From the NCBI GenBank assembly GCA_039619475.1, contig CM077115.1, positions 224,053,291 through 224,117,290 of the forward strand: a stretch of 64,000 bases of DNA. The letters are read 5' to 3'. The notes under the pieces are model-generated. The model worked only from the letters and a program-made list of their open reading frames with translations. It was not told where the DNA came from and ran no database searches. The DNA comes from Icerya purchasi (Eukaryota; Arthropoda; Insecta; Hemiptera; Monophlebidae). The translations under genes were made by a program, and so were the position numbers. Shown here piece by piece: positions 1 through 12,800 of the stretch; position 1 is the stretch's first letter, and every line of letters starts with the position of its first letter.

Positions 1-1860
1 TGAAGGCAGGCAAGAAAAGGAGATGCAACTTCATTTGGCTATTTAGAGTCATCGTTAATGATAACGACACGTGTAGAAAAAAAGAGAAGTTAAAGCGTAT
101 TGGAAAATTCAACTCTGGCTGATCTACGAATCAAGAGAGTAGGAGCGTGGGATTTAACAAGAATAATGGGAACGGTAGTAGATCATCTCAGAACACTACA
201 AGTATTTTGGACGCGATCTAATTTTGAAAGGAGAGACCCGGAGGAATTGAAAGCAACAGCAATCTAAAATAAAGCGAATAAAGGATTTATCGAACTTGAG
301 TAAGATACAGAGTCGTCTGCCCAATCTAACTGAAAAAGAACTTAAGGGATTGCGGTTATGTTAGTATTAATTCGTTTTAATTATTTAAATTTATATCAGC
401 CTTTTAAGAAAATAAAAAATAGTATGTAAACTGCAAATAATAGTGTCCCAAAAAGGTAGTTTTATGTATTACATGTTATACTCGCCACACATGATGAAGT
501 TTTAGTTCGGTTTTGCCATGAGTATTGCGCCGCAATAAGTTATGAATGTTGTAATTTCCCGCGAAATTGACTATCTGTTTAATTTTAGGGTATTTTTTTA
601 AGCTTAATGCCCGTGCTACAGGCTCTGTTAACGGTATTAAGATATTTGATTATTCATGACCTTTTCTGGTCGTTGTTCGAAATGGAAGAAACTTTTAATA
701 TAAAAAAATACATATACCGTGATTACAAAACTATGGTCCAGTGTGGCGGATCCACGAAGGAGGAAATAGGGGACATTTCCCTCCTCAGAGAACCAAAGCC
801 TCTATGAAAAAATTTGTTATAACAGAGAAACTTAATTTATACTATAAAAGATTTGCATAAATATTATACCGATGGATTTTAATAATTAATATTTAATATG
901 CCCAAAAAAAAAAAATTTAATACTGTTTTGTAGTAAAACTATTAATGTTACCTTTTTGATTTTATTTTAATAAACACAACTCTGTCATCGATCTTTTGCA
1001 TTCCTTGTTTATTTTTAATTTTTATTTTGTAATTTTAATTAAAAATAGTTCAATGAGAAATATGTATATTTTTTGTTATTTGCTCACGAACAAAGAATTC
1101 GAATCGAATTACTAACAAAAGTAAAATCTAATTAAAATACTACCTTTCTTACTATTTCTAAACTACCATATTTAAGGTATAATTTTATAATTTCGTTTTA
1201 TTTTTCACCCCTAGAAGTAAAACAAAAGTTAAATTAAAAATTGTAATAGTAATTATGTATTTTTAAATTTCTAAAGAGCTGGTCGCTATTTGATTTTCTT
1301 TGTGAAACACAAGGGCTATTTCTCAAATTTACTGCCTACCGTAGAAGATATTACGTAATTATATCACCCCCCCCCCCCAAATGTCTTTCTGGATCCGCCG
1401 CTATATGTTCGCGAAATATGTAGGTGTTTATATATAAATATTTTGTTTTTAAATCAAATTTTTCCCGGTTCTGTTTAACGGTCTCCAATTCGGCCATTCG
1501 TTATTGTTGTAATTTTACGGCCGCTACAGTAGTTAATTTCTCATCGCGCGTTTTTCCAGTTAATTAATCGCCGATATGTTGTGCGATTAATTGCCATTTT
1601 TGAAGGAATTATTTTATTATTCTCGTTTAAAATTTCTCGGTAATTAATAAAAAGAAATTATAGTCACAGCTGTAATGTGTAATTTTTTGTATGTATTGTT
1701 TTCGACTGCAAATACACTAAGCAACGTTTGTACGGAAGACACTGTGGCGCTTATTGCGCGGTGATAAAAATAATTTTTGTTTATTAATTTTCCCCCCCGG
1801 CATTAAAGAAAAAATTAAATACAAAAAGGGGGAAGGTGGAATTTTTTTGTATTATTTATA
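1..1860. other. anonymous AT-rich sequence
   Basis: No gene seen. All reading frames are broken into short unrelated ORFs. There is a 12-base C run at 1367-1378 and several A/T runs. Positions 1-360 are somewhat richer in G and may be a very old repeat remnant, but I could not match them to any family. Confidence 0.5.
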
Positions 1861-1864
1861 TATA

Positions 1865-2660
1865 TATTTATTTAATGACGCTCGACTACTGTGGTCATTT
1901 GCGTCCACGATACAGAATGGAAATTATAATAACAATGCAAAAATAACTATTATTACATATTAATATGTCTTAATTATATTAAATTGAATACATTTGCAAT
2001 CTTTAAAAAATGTATTAATTTCTGGATTATATCCTCTCTGTCCTGTAATACTTCTTCTATGCTTAGACCGGCTACTGACGCCTCGTTCCTTTGTCGATAG
2101 AATTGTTGGCACTCTGTGATTATATGTCCTATCGCTTTAGCAAAGAGCTGGCAGAAAGGACACAATGCTTGCGTTTCTCCATTGATCAGTGGGCCGTGCG
2201 TTAGTCTAGTGTGGCCGATTCGTATCCTCGTTAGAGCAACTTCCTCTCGTCTATTTGTACGGTACGATGTTGTCTAGGTTCCGATTTGAGGTTTAATCTG
2301 TCGTAGCTTATTGTCACTTAGCCTCGTCCAGTGCTCTTGGTTAGCTAGTTCTAACGAATCTTTTATATGATCTGAAATTGCTATTAGATATTTATCTCTG
2401 CCAGTTTTGACTTTTTGCCATGGCGGACTCGGTAGATTAGGCAAGTTCAGTGTTATGGGAGCTAAATTGAGCTGGCGAATAAGATTCTTGCATCGTAGAC
2501 CAAATGCTTCGTTGTTTTTGGAGTACAGCTTTTCCACGTTTGAGTGAAAAGTTTTGTAGTAATTAGGATGTGTCTTGTTCATGCTGCTTCCGAAAGAATC
2601 GCCCTGATTTCGTATCCGATCGACTGCTCTGTAAAGTTGCGATTTTCAACAGAGGAACTC
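1865..2660 (-). mobile_element. Jockey/R1-type LINE 3' end (family B) with RNase H deleted
   Basis: Minus-strand end of a LINE ORF2. Reading 5' to 3', a linker peptide contains HPNYYKTF and then LPSPPWQK (the usual entry to RNase H). It goes directly into HWTRLSDNKLRQIKP, then REEVALTRIRIGHTRLTHGP, then a CCHC-like zinc motif (CPFCQLF...GHIITECQQF) and a stop near 1974. RIGHT-RLTHG and the C-terminal cysteines are standard after RNase H in Jockey/R1/I-group LINEs. The roughly 120-residue RNase H core (YTDGS, TEL, TDS, GNE-VD) is missing, so an internal deletion is inferred near 2400. The 3' UTR at 1865-1930 (gacgctcg...tcatttgcgtc) is shared with copies at 10.5 and 12.35 kb. The copy is broken by frameshifts. 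Confidence 0.82.
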
Positions 2661-5505
2661 CAAAATTTTGTTAATTCTTAACACAACCGTAATTGTACTT
2701 TATCCGTATTTTTCTTCTTTTTTTTTTTTTTTTTTTCAATTGCCCGTTTTATTTGCCGCTCATTTTAAATTAAACTATAACTGAATATTAGTCTAAACTG
2801 AGAGTGCCGTCGAGAGATGTAAAATATATTAGTGAAATTTATAGCACGTTTTCGGTAAGATAATAGCACAATGTACATTGTATATTAAAATATTTGCATC
2901 GTCATTTATTAGGATTTCGACGGCTGTTTACCGCGGGATTTTCCAAACTGGACTAGTCGTTGTTGGGGTGGTGTCGTGTGTCTGTGTGCGCACCTGCGTA
3001 TATGACATTAGTTGTACGATATTTAAAGTTAATACGGATATTCAAGTGGCTTGCGCGCACCTGTCAGAACAGAAAGTAGAATCGTACTCGTTTCTAATTA
3101 TATGCGGAATGGTTACGAATGCTTATACTCACCAGTCCGAACGGTCTTATTTTCGCGTGCCCTATCTAAAACGGGTTATTTCAGAATAAAACCATTTGTC
3201 AGTAAAATTTGCTGCGTTAGCTCTATTGAGAAAACTGGTGTGAGTGCTGTCATATTTAAGTAAGAGGAAATGCTATAGGGTGTATTTATATAAGTTAGCC
3301 GTGTGTTAATTTCGGTACTTATCGTATATATAGTATAAAACTGAGATAATTTATGACTCTGTATTAGACGGGGTTTAAATTATTAAAAGTATGAAAAGTG
3401 AGAAATAACATAACTGCTCTGACAACTACCAAAAACCCTTTTGGAAGTTTTGGATTTACAGCGAGAGAATAAAGGTATTTCCCCGATAGATATGATATTG
3501 CATCGTGCACTCTGAAGATATTAACGGATGAAATGATTAAAAAAAAAACAAAAAAAAACTCTTTAACGCAATTTTAGATACGAGTAAAAAATGTTAAATT
3601 TCCAAACGGGCAAAATTAAACTTCCATCTGAGGTGGATGAGTGAATTTCCTCGGCGGATTCTAAGAAAAAACAGCGGTACATAAACATTGCATGTTATAC
3701 TCGCAAGAGGAACACGATTGGAAAAAGGCACTAACGGAAACTCATTGGTATTTTTATATGCGGTAGAAATGATTATATCGAGTTTAAAAAAATAATAATA
3801 AATCGCGTTGATGAAAGCTGAAAATTTTTCACGAAACATCACGTTTAAGAGAAAGTTGAAATTTAACTGTTCAAAATGGATCACAATGTATGATTATAAT
3901 TATCGTACGAAAAGTTTTCGAAATATCGAAGATCTAAAGTTTACTTTAATGTTGGCAATTTTAAAAGTCATCCGGGTGGAAGTAAAAGCTGAGAATATGC
4001 CTTAAAGGGAAATTAACTGACTCACAAAATTCCCTTCAGATACGCATATAAAAACGCCCTTTAGAAAAACACGTATAGAACGATTAATTTCACAATATCT
4101 ATTGTAAGCAGAGTGATAAGGTCGTCCTTGGACTTTTTTTAAATTTTATCACGAGGAAGAAAAGGGGTTAAAGTTAATTTTTGGTACTCAAAGGTTCGTG
4201 ATGGGTGCCGGAAATGGCATGCACGAGAGTGTTTTTGTGATGCCGGCAACAGTAGCATTTAAGTATGGAACGGTAAAACATGTAAGAATGCACTCGTATG
4301 AAAGTGTGACTATGTGCGATTATTTCTCATTCGGCTACTTCAATTTCTTACGTTGTAGTAAACTGATCTATATTCCCTTCGATGATCATTCTTCTTCCGA
4401 ATGCGTATCACTAAATGGGCCATCCAGTTTTTTCCCATTAAACTTTTCTGATCTCAGCCCTTCCTGTTACTTATTTTTAAAAAGTCCATAAAAACCGGAA
4501 GCCTCTAAAATGAGCCTCGGTTCTCGGTTAAGGGTATCAGCTGGAGCAACTGACTTTTCTGTCTTTCTTCTTTTCCGATATTTCTAACCTGGCCAATCCC
4601 TTTTGTCGTGCATCGGACCCCGCGGCCTTCTAACAAAACAAAAAAAGGAAAGCTGTAGATTATTGTAGCAGTTCTTGTTGTTCGCGCATTAAAAGCTACC
4701 CTCTCAGAAAGTTTCTTAATGCCAATATCTTTTCAATAAATATTATGCTAACTCAGCCCGATTAATGTCGGCTTTAAAGTTTTCCGATCAGTATTTGCTG
4801 GTCATTCTCCTCGAAATTCTATTTCGTTTCGAGTTAATGAATATTAACCCTGTTCAGCCTGTAAACAATATCTTTTCCGCTAACCTCATATCCCTTTCTG
4901 TTGGAGATCTAATACTGCATTACCTACTCTGAGTAAATTCGGAATCTTTAATTTGAATGATAGAGTATTAGCCATAAGCTGACTTTGCTCTTTTGAAGAT
5001 TTTCATAATCGATATTTTCTCTAATTCTATTTTTAGTTTCTCTCTTAATTGTTCTCTTTTCATTTTCTTAATATTTAACTTTCTTTTTTTGAATGTTCCG
5101 ATCTTGTATCACCTGAAATCTCTTTTCTGGTCTTTTCTTTGGCTTTTGCTTTTGGCTATAACGATTCTTAAAAATAATTTTATACAGTTTATTCGTTTTC
5201 ATTCTTAACATTGACTTTATAAAGATTTTTAATATTTTTTTCGGTGTTTTCTTTTAGAGCTGCCTGCCTTTATTAATCAGGTTCGTTGATGGCATACAAT
5301 TCGATTAATGATGTTTTTACAGATACCGCTGTACCGGATTAATCACTTCTACACAAAATTATTTTCTTTTTTTACGATTACATTCTTAACATTCGATTAC
5401 ATAATTTTCACGTAGTTTTTAGCTGTTTCTTGCTGCCTTCAACTTTAGATTGATTAATAGCATATAAGCAGCGATTTCTGTGTGTGTTGGAAGTTAAGAA
5501 TTTAT
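2661..5505. other. anonymous AT-rich sequence
   Basis: No gene recognised. A T-rich run at 2712-2738 could be the tail of an old minus-strand retroposon, but no family sequence follows it. The short ORFs at 2.9-3.3, 3.6-4.0, 4.2-4.5 and 5.0-5.2 kb have biased, low-complexity composition and no recognisable motif. Confidence 0.45.
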
Positions 5506-5507
5506 TA

Positions 5508-5600
5508 ATTTATTTATTTTTTCTTTAATAATTTGCGGGTCCCACGAGGCACTAGCCCGTCTAAGGGTTCCTAATATAATTATATCGTTTATTCGTACAA
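5508..5600 (-). mobile_element. LINE 3' end, family C
   Basis: The reverse complement ends in a GGGCTAGTGCCTCGTGGGACCCGCAAATTATT-like segment followed by an A-rich tail. The same terminal sequence, including GGGACCCacaa-c/a-TTATT, precedes poly(A) at 6.73 kb and 16.33 kb on the plus strand. Only the 3' UTR is recognisable; no coding sequence was found upstream on the minus strand. Confidence 0.6.
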
Positions 5601-5914
5601 TATAATATCAACTTAAATAATACTTTCTATTACAAAAAAAAAATTACACCATACTCTAAATTTTACTACCACCACACTCTCATTCATTTATCGTTTATGT
5701 TACACCATCGTCCGAAATAATATTTTCTATTACGATACACCTTAATATCCTAATTTGTTATATTACAATAGTACAATATAATTTTCACTATATAATAAAT
5801 TCATTGTCCATCTAACGCTTTCCTCATTACTTTCGTACAGTTTTCCTCAGTGGAATAATACGGCTGCATCGTAGTTTTTATTCTTTTACCTCATTAATTA
5901 ATTTTCGTTTCAAT

Positions 5915-6745
5915 TTAAGATGTTGCAATGGGACTGCCGCAGCAACCTTATGAAAATTTGCAGGCCTGTTGGACCACAGAAAACTCCTCTAATCATTCCA
6001 ATTGTAGTGACTGATATATTGATCTACTTTAATCATGAGTTAGTACTACACAAGTTTTTAATACACCTACATCAACTAACAGTGTGCACATATCCTCACA
6101 ACTATTCGGAACTCCCTTTCAATACCACATTATGGTAGTCTGCATGTATACTATAACGCTATAGTATTGTCTAGAATCATGTATGGGATATCAATTTGGG
6201 GTGAAGCAAAACGGACGATAATCAAAAAGATTAGTAGTCAGCAAAAGAAATGCTTAAAGGTAATAATACCTAATAAAGATCAGGTTTAATATTAGCTGGC
6301 GAAGAGAGAAAAAAGAAATGTCTCAAAGGATGTACTACTTTTATCACCGATTACTCGAATATACAACACCACAAATATATATCAATAGCTACAATGACAA
6401 GAAGTAGGACAACGATGAGTAATAGGGAGGTATATTTTATTCGACCGAGAGGCATAAATAATAAGATTGATAATGCTGATGAAATAGTTTTTATTAAGCT
6501 TCTGTATAAATAAGTAGTTTTTATTTGTTTTTATCTTTTTTTTGTCTTATTTTATTATTATTATTCTTCTATTTTTAGTTTATATTTCCTCACTATTTAT
6601 AAGTACGAAAATGAATAGTATAAGTAAAGAACTATTGTAACACATTTTTCTTGAATAAACGGTGATAAGCGTGTTGGGCACCCGCAGATGGGCAGTATGC
6701 CTTGCGGGACCCACAACTTATTTTTCAATTAAAAAAAAAAAAAAA
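5915..6745 (+). mobile_element. LINE fragment with RT thumb and poly(A), family C
   Basis: At 6145-6290 one frame reads YYNAIVLSRIMYGISIWGEA followed by KKISSQQKKCLKVII. This is the RT thumb signature (S-x-x-x-YG-x-x-x-WG ... QK-x-LR) of non-LTR retrotransposons. A 3' UTR then runs to ccttgcgggacccacaactt and a 15-base A tail at 6731-6745, which fixes the orientation and the 3' end. The 72-aa ORF at 5920-6138 is in register just upstream but carries no motif I can name. The catalytic palm of the RT is absent, so the copy is 5'-truncated and dead. Confidence 0.75.
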
Positions 6746-6801
6746 CAAAAAAATAACTGCTTAACATAATCTCATACTCTTTAATACAATTTACATAACC
6801 C

Positions 6802-7140
6802 TTTTTTTCCCCCCTAGTAAGCTTACCGATCAAGGACCTTTACTCCGAAACAATTAAAAAAGGAAAGAGTCAATTTTACTAAGAAGGAGCAAAAGAATGC
6901 CGGCGAATAATGGAGACAATAACTGAACGGCGAAGTGAGGAAAACTAAAGGAACCATAAATTAGCAGCAAGACTAGGTTGAATAGACAGATGAAATGAAT
7001 AATTATCAGAAAGAGAGGAAACATAAACATCCGACCAAAATCTGAGATTGAAATTTTTGCTCAGCGGAAGGGAATCAGGGGATGGGATTTTTCTTAAGAA
7101 ACGAAAAGCGGGAACTAGTAGTAAGTCAAGTGCCATAGAA
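6802..7140 (-). mobile_element. LINE 3' fragment, family A
   Basis: Minus-strand fragment beginning at a T-run (6802-6808), followed by a family A terminus (aagcttaccgatcaaggacctttactccgaaacaatt). The peptide at 7136-6945 includes FWSDVYVSSLSDNYSFHLSI and then QPSLAANLWF. It aligns by eye with the family A copy at 52.8 kb (FLSIQPSIPRKPWFHS region), which lies between RNase H and the terminal zinc motif. The zinc motif itself is not found here, so about 100 codons are lost or scrambled between 6840 and 6945. Confidence 0.68.
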
Positions 7141-10100
7141 TCAAGACTTCATTACCAAAAATGACTGAATGGCTAGAAATCGCTAGTAATAGAATGGGGG
7201 GGGGGAGTGGATAAGGAACGTAAACGGAAAGTCACTGGAATGATTAGGAAGGGGAGAATAAATTGAAGGGCGCTCACCCATGTAGTCCCAAATAATAAAA
7301 AAAAAAAAAATCGAAGAAGGTGATTAGAACGAATGGAAGTAATGGAACGTAGGATGGTGATTAATTCACGAACCGATAGGAGAGAGACGAAAAACTTCAG
7401 AGAGAAATTAAATTCTGGGAGAGGATAAAGGAGGCACCAACACCACCCAGCCTATTCGAATCATCCGTTTAATAATGCTGCGGATTTACGGTCTAATTAG
7501 GGATTGTGGAAGAAATTTCGAACGTAGTTTCTCTCTGGCAGAAAAAATCTCACATTGTGGGTTTATCGGTTGCAGCGAAACATGAAATCCCACGTGCGGA
7601 TTATGACGAAACCAAAGTGATACAGAAATCTGTTTTTTCTTCTAGTAGTAAGGATATGAATATGGCACAGTAAAAGTATTTTACAAGATTTCAAAAGTGG
7701 GACAGTTTATTGGTAAAATAACGATTATGTTTTCCAGTGATTTCAGACAAACTTCTATTACAAGAGGCACACGTGCCGATCAGATAGCCGGGTACTTTAA
7801 AAAAATATTGTATTTTATATATGTAATATATATATATATATATATATATACATATGTATAGTAGACTGGTTAGACAAAAACTCCACTTTCAAAAATAGAA
7901 AAAGGAGGAGGGGATAATAATATTCGCGGAGATAATAAAAATAAATTTTCCGTCACGTCGCTTTTCCGAATGGTTACCGAGATGCGTCAGTGAAAAAACT
8001 GCGAATAAAGAGATACAGTGGCTGTTTATGCGATCTGGCGCCAGCTAGAATTACAGGTACACGTAACAAATAAATAGGCGGACCCGCACAAATAACGGTA
8101 GAGGGATAATAATCCATTTTGACGAATAGCTTCGCCGAAAAGCGTATTTCGAAAATCGTCCGTGTAAGAAAAAGTAATTAGAATTAATAACTTTGATTAC
8201 AAAAAATTAAAAGCCAAACAAAATTACTTTTAATTCGGTTTTATTTATTCTTGCACCGAATTTAATGTGAAAATTTAATAGTTTTTCTCGCGCGCGCGCT
8301 CGGGAAAAAACGGAATTCACGAATGGCGTTTTTAAATTTCAGTATTTTCCACTTCATTCTCTCCAAACGCACTCTGTGTTTATATTTTAATTTATAATTT
8401 TCGTATTTTTTTAAATTTCATATTTTGCTATAAATATAATAATTATTTTCATACTCGAAGCAGTTTAGTTCGCGACGTCTAACTCGTTTTCATTTGACTT
8501 TTTCCAGTAAAAGAAAAAAAAAAAAAATAGGGAAGGAAGCGCCAGTTCTTCCCTTCTTCGTTAGCTGCATATATTTCCCGAGAACAATTATAGCTCGTCA
8601 TCTCCTGAATAATAAATAAATTGCGAGCCGAAAGTGAATTAATTTAGATTCAGCTGTGTGCATCTGCAGGTGAATAAAGTAGAATAATAGTGATGATAAT
8701 TGAATGATGGTAATACGAAAAAGATTATTATTTTAGGTAGCTTGTAGAAAAAAAAAGCGGTAAGCAGCAATGTAATGGAGAAAAATCGCGGCGCGACTGT
8801 TTGATAAAATGTTAAAAGAATTTTAACGAGGAGCCGAGAGAAATAATAATTTCTTAATTATAAATGACGCCCAGACGTTATTAATTAAAATTTTTACGAG
8901 TCTCGTTCGCCGTAAATGTGATCTGATTAAATAAAATCAGATCTTCGAATAACTTTAATCATTCTTGTTTACAGTTTTCATTGTAATGTTTTTTTATGCT
9001 TTTTCCGCCATCTTATTACAAGTTGGTATTCTAATTTCATTACTTACCGGAGCAGACTGGAATAAAAATAAAAACTTAAATTAACGCACAAACAACCATC
9101 TCTACTCTTTAGCCGATAGCTAAAAGGTATAAATCCGTGCCGGCTTCTTTCTTTCGTTCTCCATTACATTCTTCCTATTTCACTTCTCTCTCCCCCGTTG
9201 TTCGCTTCTTCCATTTCTCTCCGTTTCCCGATATTCTCCTCTTTGAATTATGTTTATTCTCCAACATTAAAGAATTTTACGTGTCAGATTCGTGGTTAAT
9301 GTCTTGCCTGATAAATGAAAAAATTTTGATAAATAAATGAACAGCAATTCGTCTCATTAAAAAATAGTTCTCTATAAAACACGTTCATTCGCTTACGGAT
9401 CATTTATGCGCTGAGTGCTTCTCACGTTAAACAGCACGTTGTAGCGAAATTTTCCCGTTTTCACCTTTAATATGTATCCTACCTTCGGGTGGTATTTAAG
9501 TGAATATTCACGTTTAAGATGACTAGTACTACTCGCCGACAATTGCAACTTACGTATATATATATATTGTCATGAGCCTACAGTGAGTAACGTGAATAAA
9601 ATATTGATTTTGTGTTTGGAATTCTGGCTTTACTATGCTGTGGGAAATGAAAAACATACGATTAAATTTTATATTCCTTATTTTATTTATTATCGATCAA
9701 CACAGCATAGTATTTCGTATATAATTCTCTCGTAATGTTCGAACCGAGTAAAGTAAAGTAGCTGATTAAATGGTTCGAACGGTTGGGAAGTTGGAATCGA
9801 ATTCCGATGCCGTACCAACACAATTATAATAACGTAAAATTAACTAAGGCTAGACGCGGATACACTGTCCGACTAAAGCGACGTAATTTTGCCAAAAATT
9901 ACGCGTGTGATAAGCATGATGTGCCGTTGCGACTGGTCGGGCAGTACCGACAGCTGATCGACTACCTGGGTTTTCGCGAGTCTTGCGGTCGTTCGTCAAT
10001 TAATTTAGTATCCGTTTTGGCTCTGAAAGAGTTACCGTAATTGAAGCGTTGCGTGGTCAGCGGACCCGCATCAATTTTTAAATTAAATTTATTGTCCGTC

Positions 10101-10500
10101 GACATAATAATTAATACGTGTGAAGAATTTTTAATATTTTTATATTTGCGTTGTTTATCTGTTAAATGTGTCGATCACCTGCTTTTGTTCCGAAGTACTC
10201 TAGTCACCGACGCGTGGTCTAATTGTGTGTGAATATATTTTTTTTTACTTATAATTTGAATTTATTCGCGTCTATTACGTGACACATAACACGAGCCTCC
10301 AGGCGTGGTTGATAGTTCGGAGGACACGGCAACCCGAGCCGCTGTGCGATAGCTATTTGTTTAGCTTGGGTGGTTTCTCCGTCTTTTTTCTTGATCTAAT
10401 CGTGAAACTGGAGGAGTTTGGAGAAGCCAGAGTCACGTGACATCAGAATTGAGCATACGATAATATATAAATGGAAAAAAAAATTGTTTTTCTTCTTCTA
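7141..10500. other. anonymous AT-rich sequence with TA microsatellite
   Basis: No supported gene. A TA array lies at 7825-7850 and a purine-rich stretch at 7.2-7.4 kb. The consecutive in-frame ORFs at 9783-10040 and 10041-10232 share one frame and have higher GC than their surroundings, but I recognise no domain in them. A palindromic tcacgtga and a related acgtgaca at 10277-10445 are the only other notable motifs. Confidence 0.4.
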
Positions 10501-10560
10501 AATAGATTTATTTAAAGTTGCTCGGCAGCCGGGGCCATTTGCGACGCTAAGAAGTTCACA
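10501..10560 (-). mobile_element. LINE 3' UTR remnant, family B
   Basis: The segment tttatttaaagttgctcg...gccatttgcgacgc matches, with substitutions, the 3' UTR signature at 1870-1905 and 12352-12395 in the same orientation and the same 5'-to-3' layout. No C-terminal ORF is readable next to it (10560-10740 has several stops), so it is an old, very short copy. Confidence 0.5.
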
Positions 10561-11278
10561 TCTTATAAGTTAATGGATTATAAAGCAGAAGGAAGAAATA
10601 AAAAAATAACCGATATACAATACTACTATATAGGTGTCTGGTGAGCTTCAAAAATTTAATAATGATGTTAACACGCCGTTTCACTAGAATTTCAGCTAAA
10701 CCAGCGCCCTCCTCGAAACACGCGGATCTCTCTTGTTGAAATTTGTGACAACAGGCGATTTAGTGAGTCACCGTTACTGGTACTATACGTCACAAATGGG
10801 TTTTGGTTGTTTTTGAAAGATTATTTGTGAAAATGAAGTGGCCTATTCCTCGTGACGGTTATATCTGTATGATGTACTCCATCGTCGCAGATTTTTCTTA
10901 ATTTTGAACAGTTTTTGAGTTCGACAATTTTGCTCCCATCCGTATTAACAAGCGGAATATGTATGTTTTTTTAGTTGGCTCTTCAAATTTTGGTTATTTT
11001 TTCTCATCTTTAGAATTTTGCATACTGTTGTACGCTGGTGTTCCACGGAGAGGGGATTCATTAGTACGTCGACAGGCTGGAGCTGTTATTCGAAGTCTGC
11101 TGAGCGCGTTTCGCCATTTAATAGCTAGAGACTTTGGACTTTTGGTTTTTTTTTTTTGTTTTTTCATACCGTTGTATAAAATTCGGGGAAGATGGCATAT
11201 TTTTTGATACGCGGGGTTTGTTATATTTGAGGATAGATTGACGTAATATTTTAGCGATTTCTCCAAGAGGTAGAATTA

Positions 11279-11418
11279 GGAGAACAGCTAGTCAGGAGCT
11301 AGTATTTAGTCACACAACCACGTCCTCTTTTACTCAACTAATCAAGAGTCAATATTTAATCAAATGACCATACCTCCTCTATATAAAACTCTCCAGTAAG
11401 GGTTCAACACCACACCAC
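11279..11418 (+). repeat. left terminal inverted repeat
   Basis: Left arm of the 11.28-13.67 kb element. Internally it consists of two diverged 50-bp tandem subunits, starting at 11289 (TAGTCAGGAGCTAGTATTTA) and 11339 (TAATCAAGAGTCAATATTTA). The pairing partner is 13532-13668 in inverse orientation. Confidence 0.85.
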
Positions 11419-11639
11419 CATGTTCTACACTAACTAAATACATCCTCCTGCTTGTTGTACATATATAATACATCTTCAGTGTTCCAAACTGATTACCAAA
11501 TATCACAATCGCCATCACACCTCAGATCACCTGTTTTCTTTGTAGACGTCTATACATGAAGGCTTTCACTCACAATCAGTAACAGCACTTGTCCGGTATG
11601 GAGCTTAGGAGGAGGCTTTAATTGACCAATTAAAATTTT

Positions 11640-12000
11640 GCTAACCCGTACTGAGTTGTTTTGCTGTATTTAGATGTTCGCATATGCTTTGACAATACAT
11701 TTACCAATGCCTAACCTATGTAATAATTTGCTAACCGGATACTAGTTATTTATGGCCGTATATGATTTGTAAATATGTTTAACTGTTGACTACTTTAAGC
11801 TTTTCTAACCCCTACCAAATCAGCTGTTTATACATGTGTATGCTTTGAGAATCACCTTTAAACGTCTTTTTGACCACTACCAAATCTGCTGTTTTTGTGT
11901 GTGTATGCTTTGGGGATGTGCTTTATTATATCTGTAACTAGCCAACGCTAATATAACTTGCTAACCCAATCTTACCATGCCTCCCATGTTTGTTCCAACG
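11640..12000 (+). repeat. degenerate internal repeats of the TIR element
   Basis: Diverged repeats built around a ctaacc core. The clearest pair is ctaccaaatcagctgttt...tgtgtatgctttg at 11811-11851 and a close copy at 11875-11912, a period of about 64 bp. A different set of loose repeats of about 30 bp (aaatttggtgatttt, aaaatggggac and similar) occupies 13300-13530 inside the right arm. Confidence 0.5.
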
Positions 12001-12325
12001 AACATGTCTCTGAGAATGGATTTGATATATCAAGCTAATCTAAATTAGACTAACATTTTGCTAACAATGCTTGCTTGTGTGTGTATATATAATTCGATGT
12101 ATATTTCATATATGTTTTAAGCATCTGCAATGTTTGTACGATCAAAACTAACTAAAAAAAAATAACAGCTAACGAATGTTTTGTGAGAGTGTTTCGGCTT
12201 CTAGAATTTGGAAGTATTTCACATACATCCAATCAAAATAACTGCAGTACTAACCATTCTTGGCGGTTTATTCTTGTTCTAACCTATTTGTTTCTAGTTC
12301 AATGTTTTCCATATGAGTAATCGGA

Positions 12326-12800
12326 GTAATCAAATCAAATCAAATCAAATTATATATTTATTTATAGACGCTCGATTTCTAGGTCATTTGCGTCTTCCAT
12401 ACATTACAATTCAGATATTTATAGACAATTTTATAGTATCTAAACGGAAAGTTGTATCTTTTACAAAATTACACACTTAAGAAATCAAATCAAAAAAGAA
12501 AAAGAAAAAAAAAATAATTACAAATAATTCTTCAATACGTAAACTAAAAATCATATCTTCTGGAAAAGGTTTACAGCTTTTAAGAATCTAAACGTATTTT
12601 GGGACTGCAGCTTCATCATTACCAAGCGTTTCTTCCATAATAATTCTTCTCATGTGTGCGGATGAGAAAGCTTCCTCACGCTCCATGTTCAGTTTTGGAC
12701 ATGCGGAGATGACATGGTCAACAGACAGACTTTGAGTACCACAAAACACACATGATGGTGGAGGGTCACTTGATGAATGATAAAACACATTAGTTCGCTA
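12326..12800 (-). mobile_element. LINE 3' end, family B, nested in the TIR element
   Basis: The minus strand encodes the end of an ORF2: FYHSSSDPPPSCVFCGTQ, then LSVDHVISACPKLNMEREEA, a C-x2-C-x9-H-x4-C zinc motif as found after RNase H in Jockey/R1-group LINEs, ending at 12588. The 3' UTR holds the family B signature (gacgctcgatttctaggtcatttgcgtc at 12367-12394). It ends in a short tandem tail on the minus strand (repeats of TTGAT at 12326-12350) rather than poly(A), as seen in LINE groups with simple-repeat tails. The copy is strongly 5'-truncated. Confidence 0.78.

Noticed and set aside
9783..10232. Two adjacent in-frame ORFs as a gene, with acgtgaca motifs as an LTR or primer-binding site
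   Set aside because: No domain, no paired long terminal repeats and no polymerase-type sequence nearby were found.
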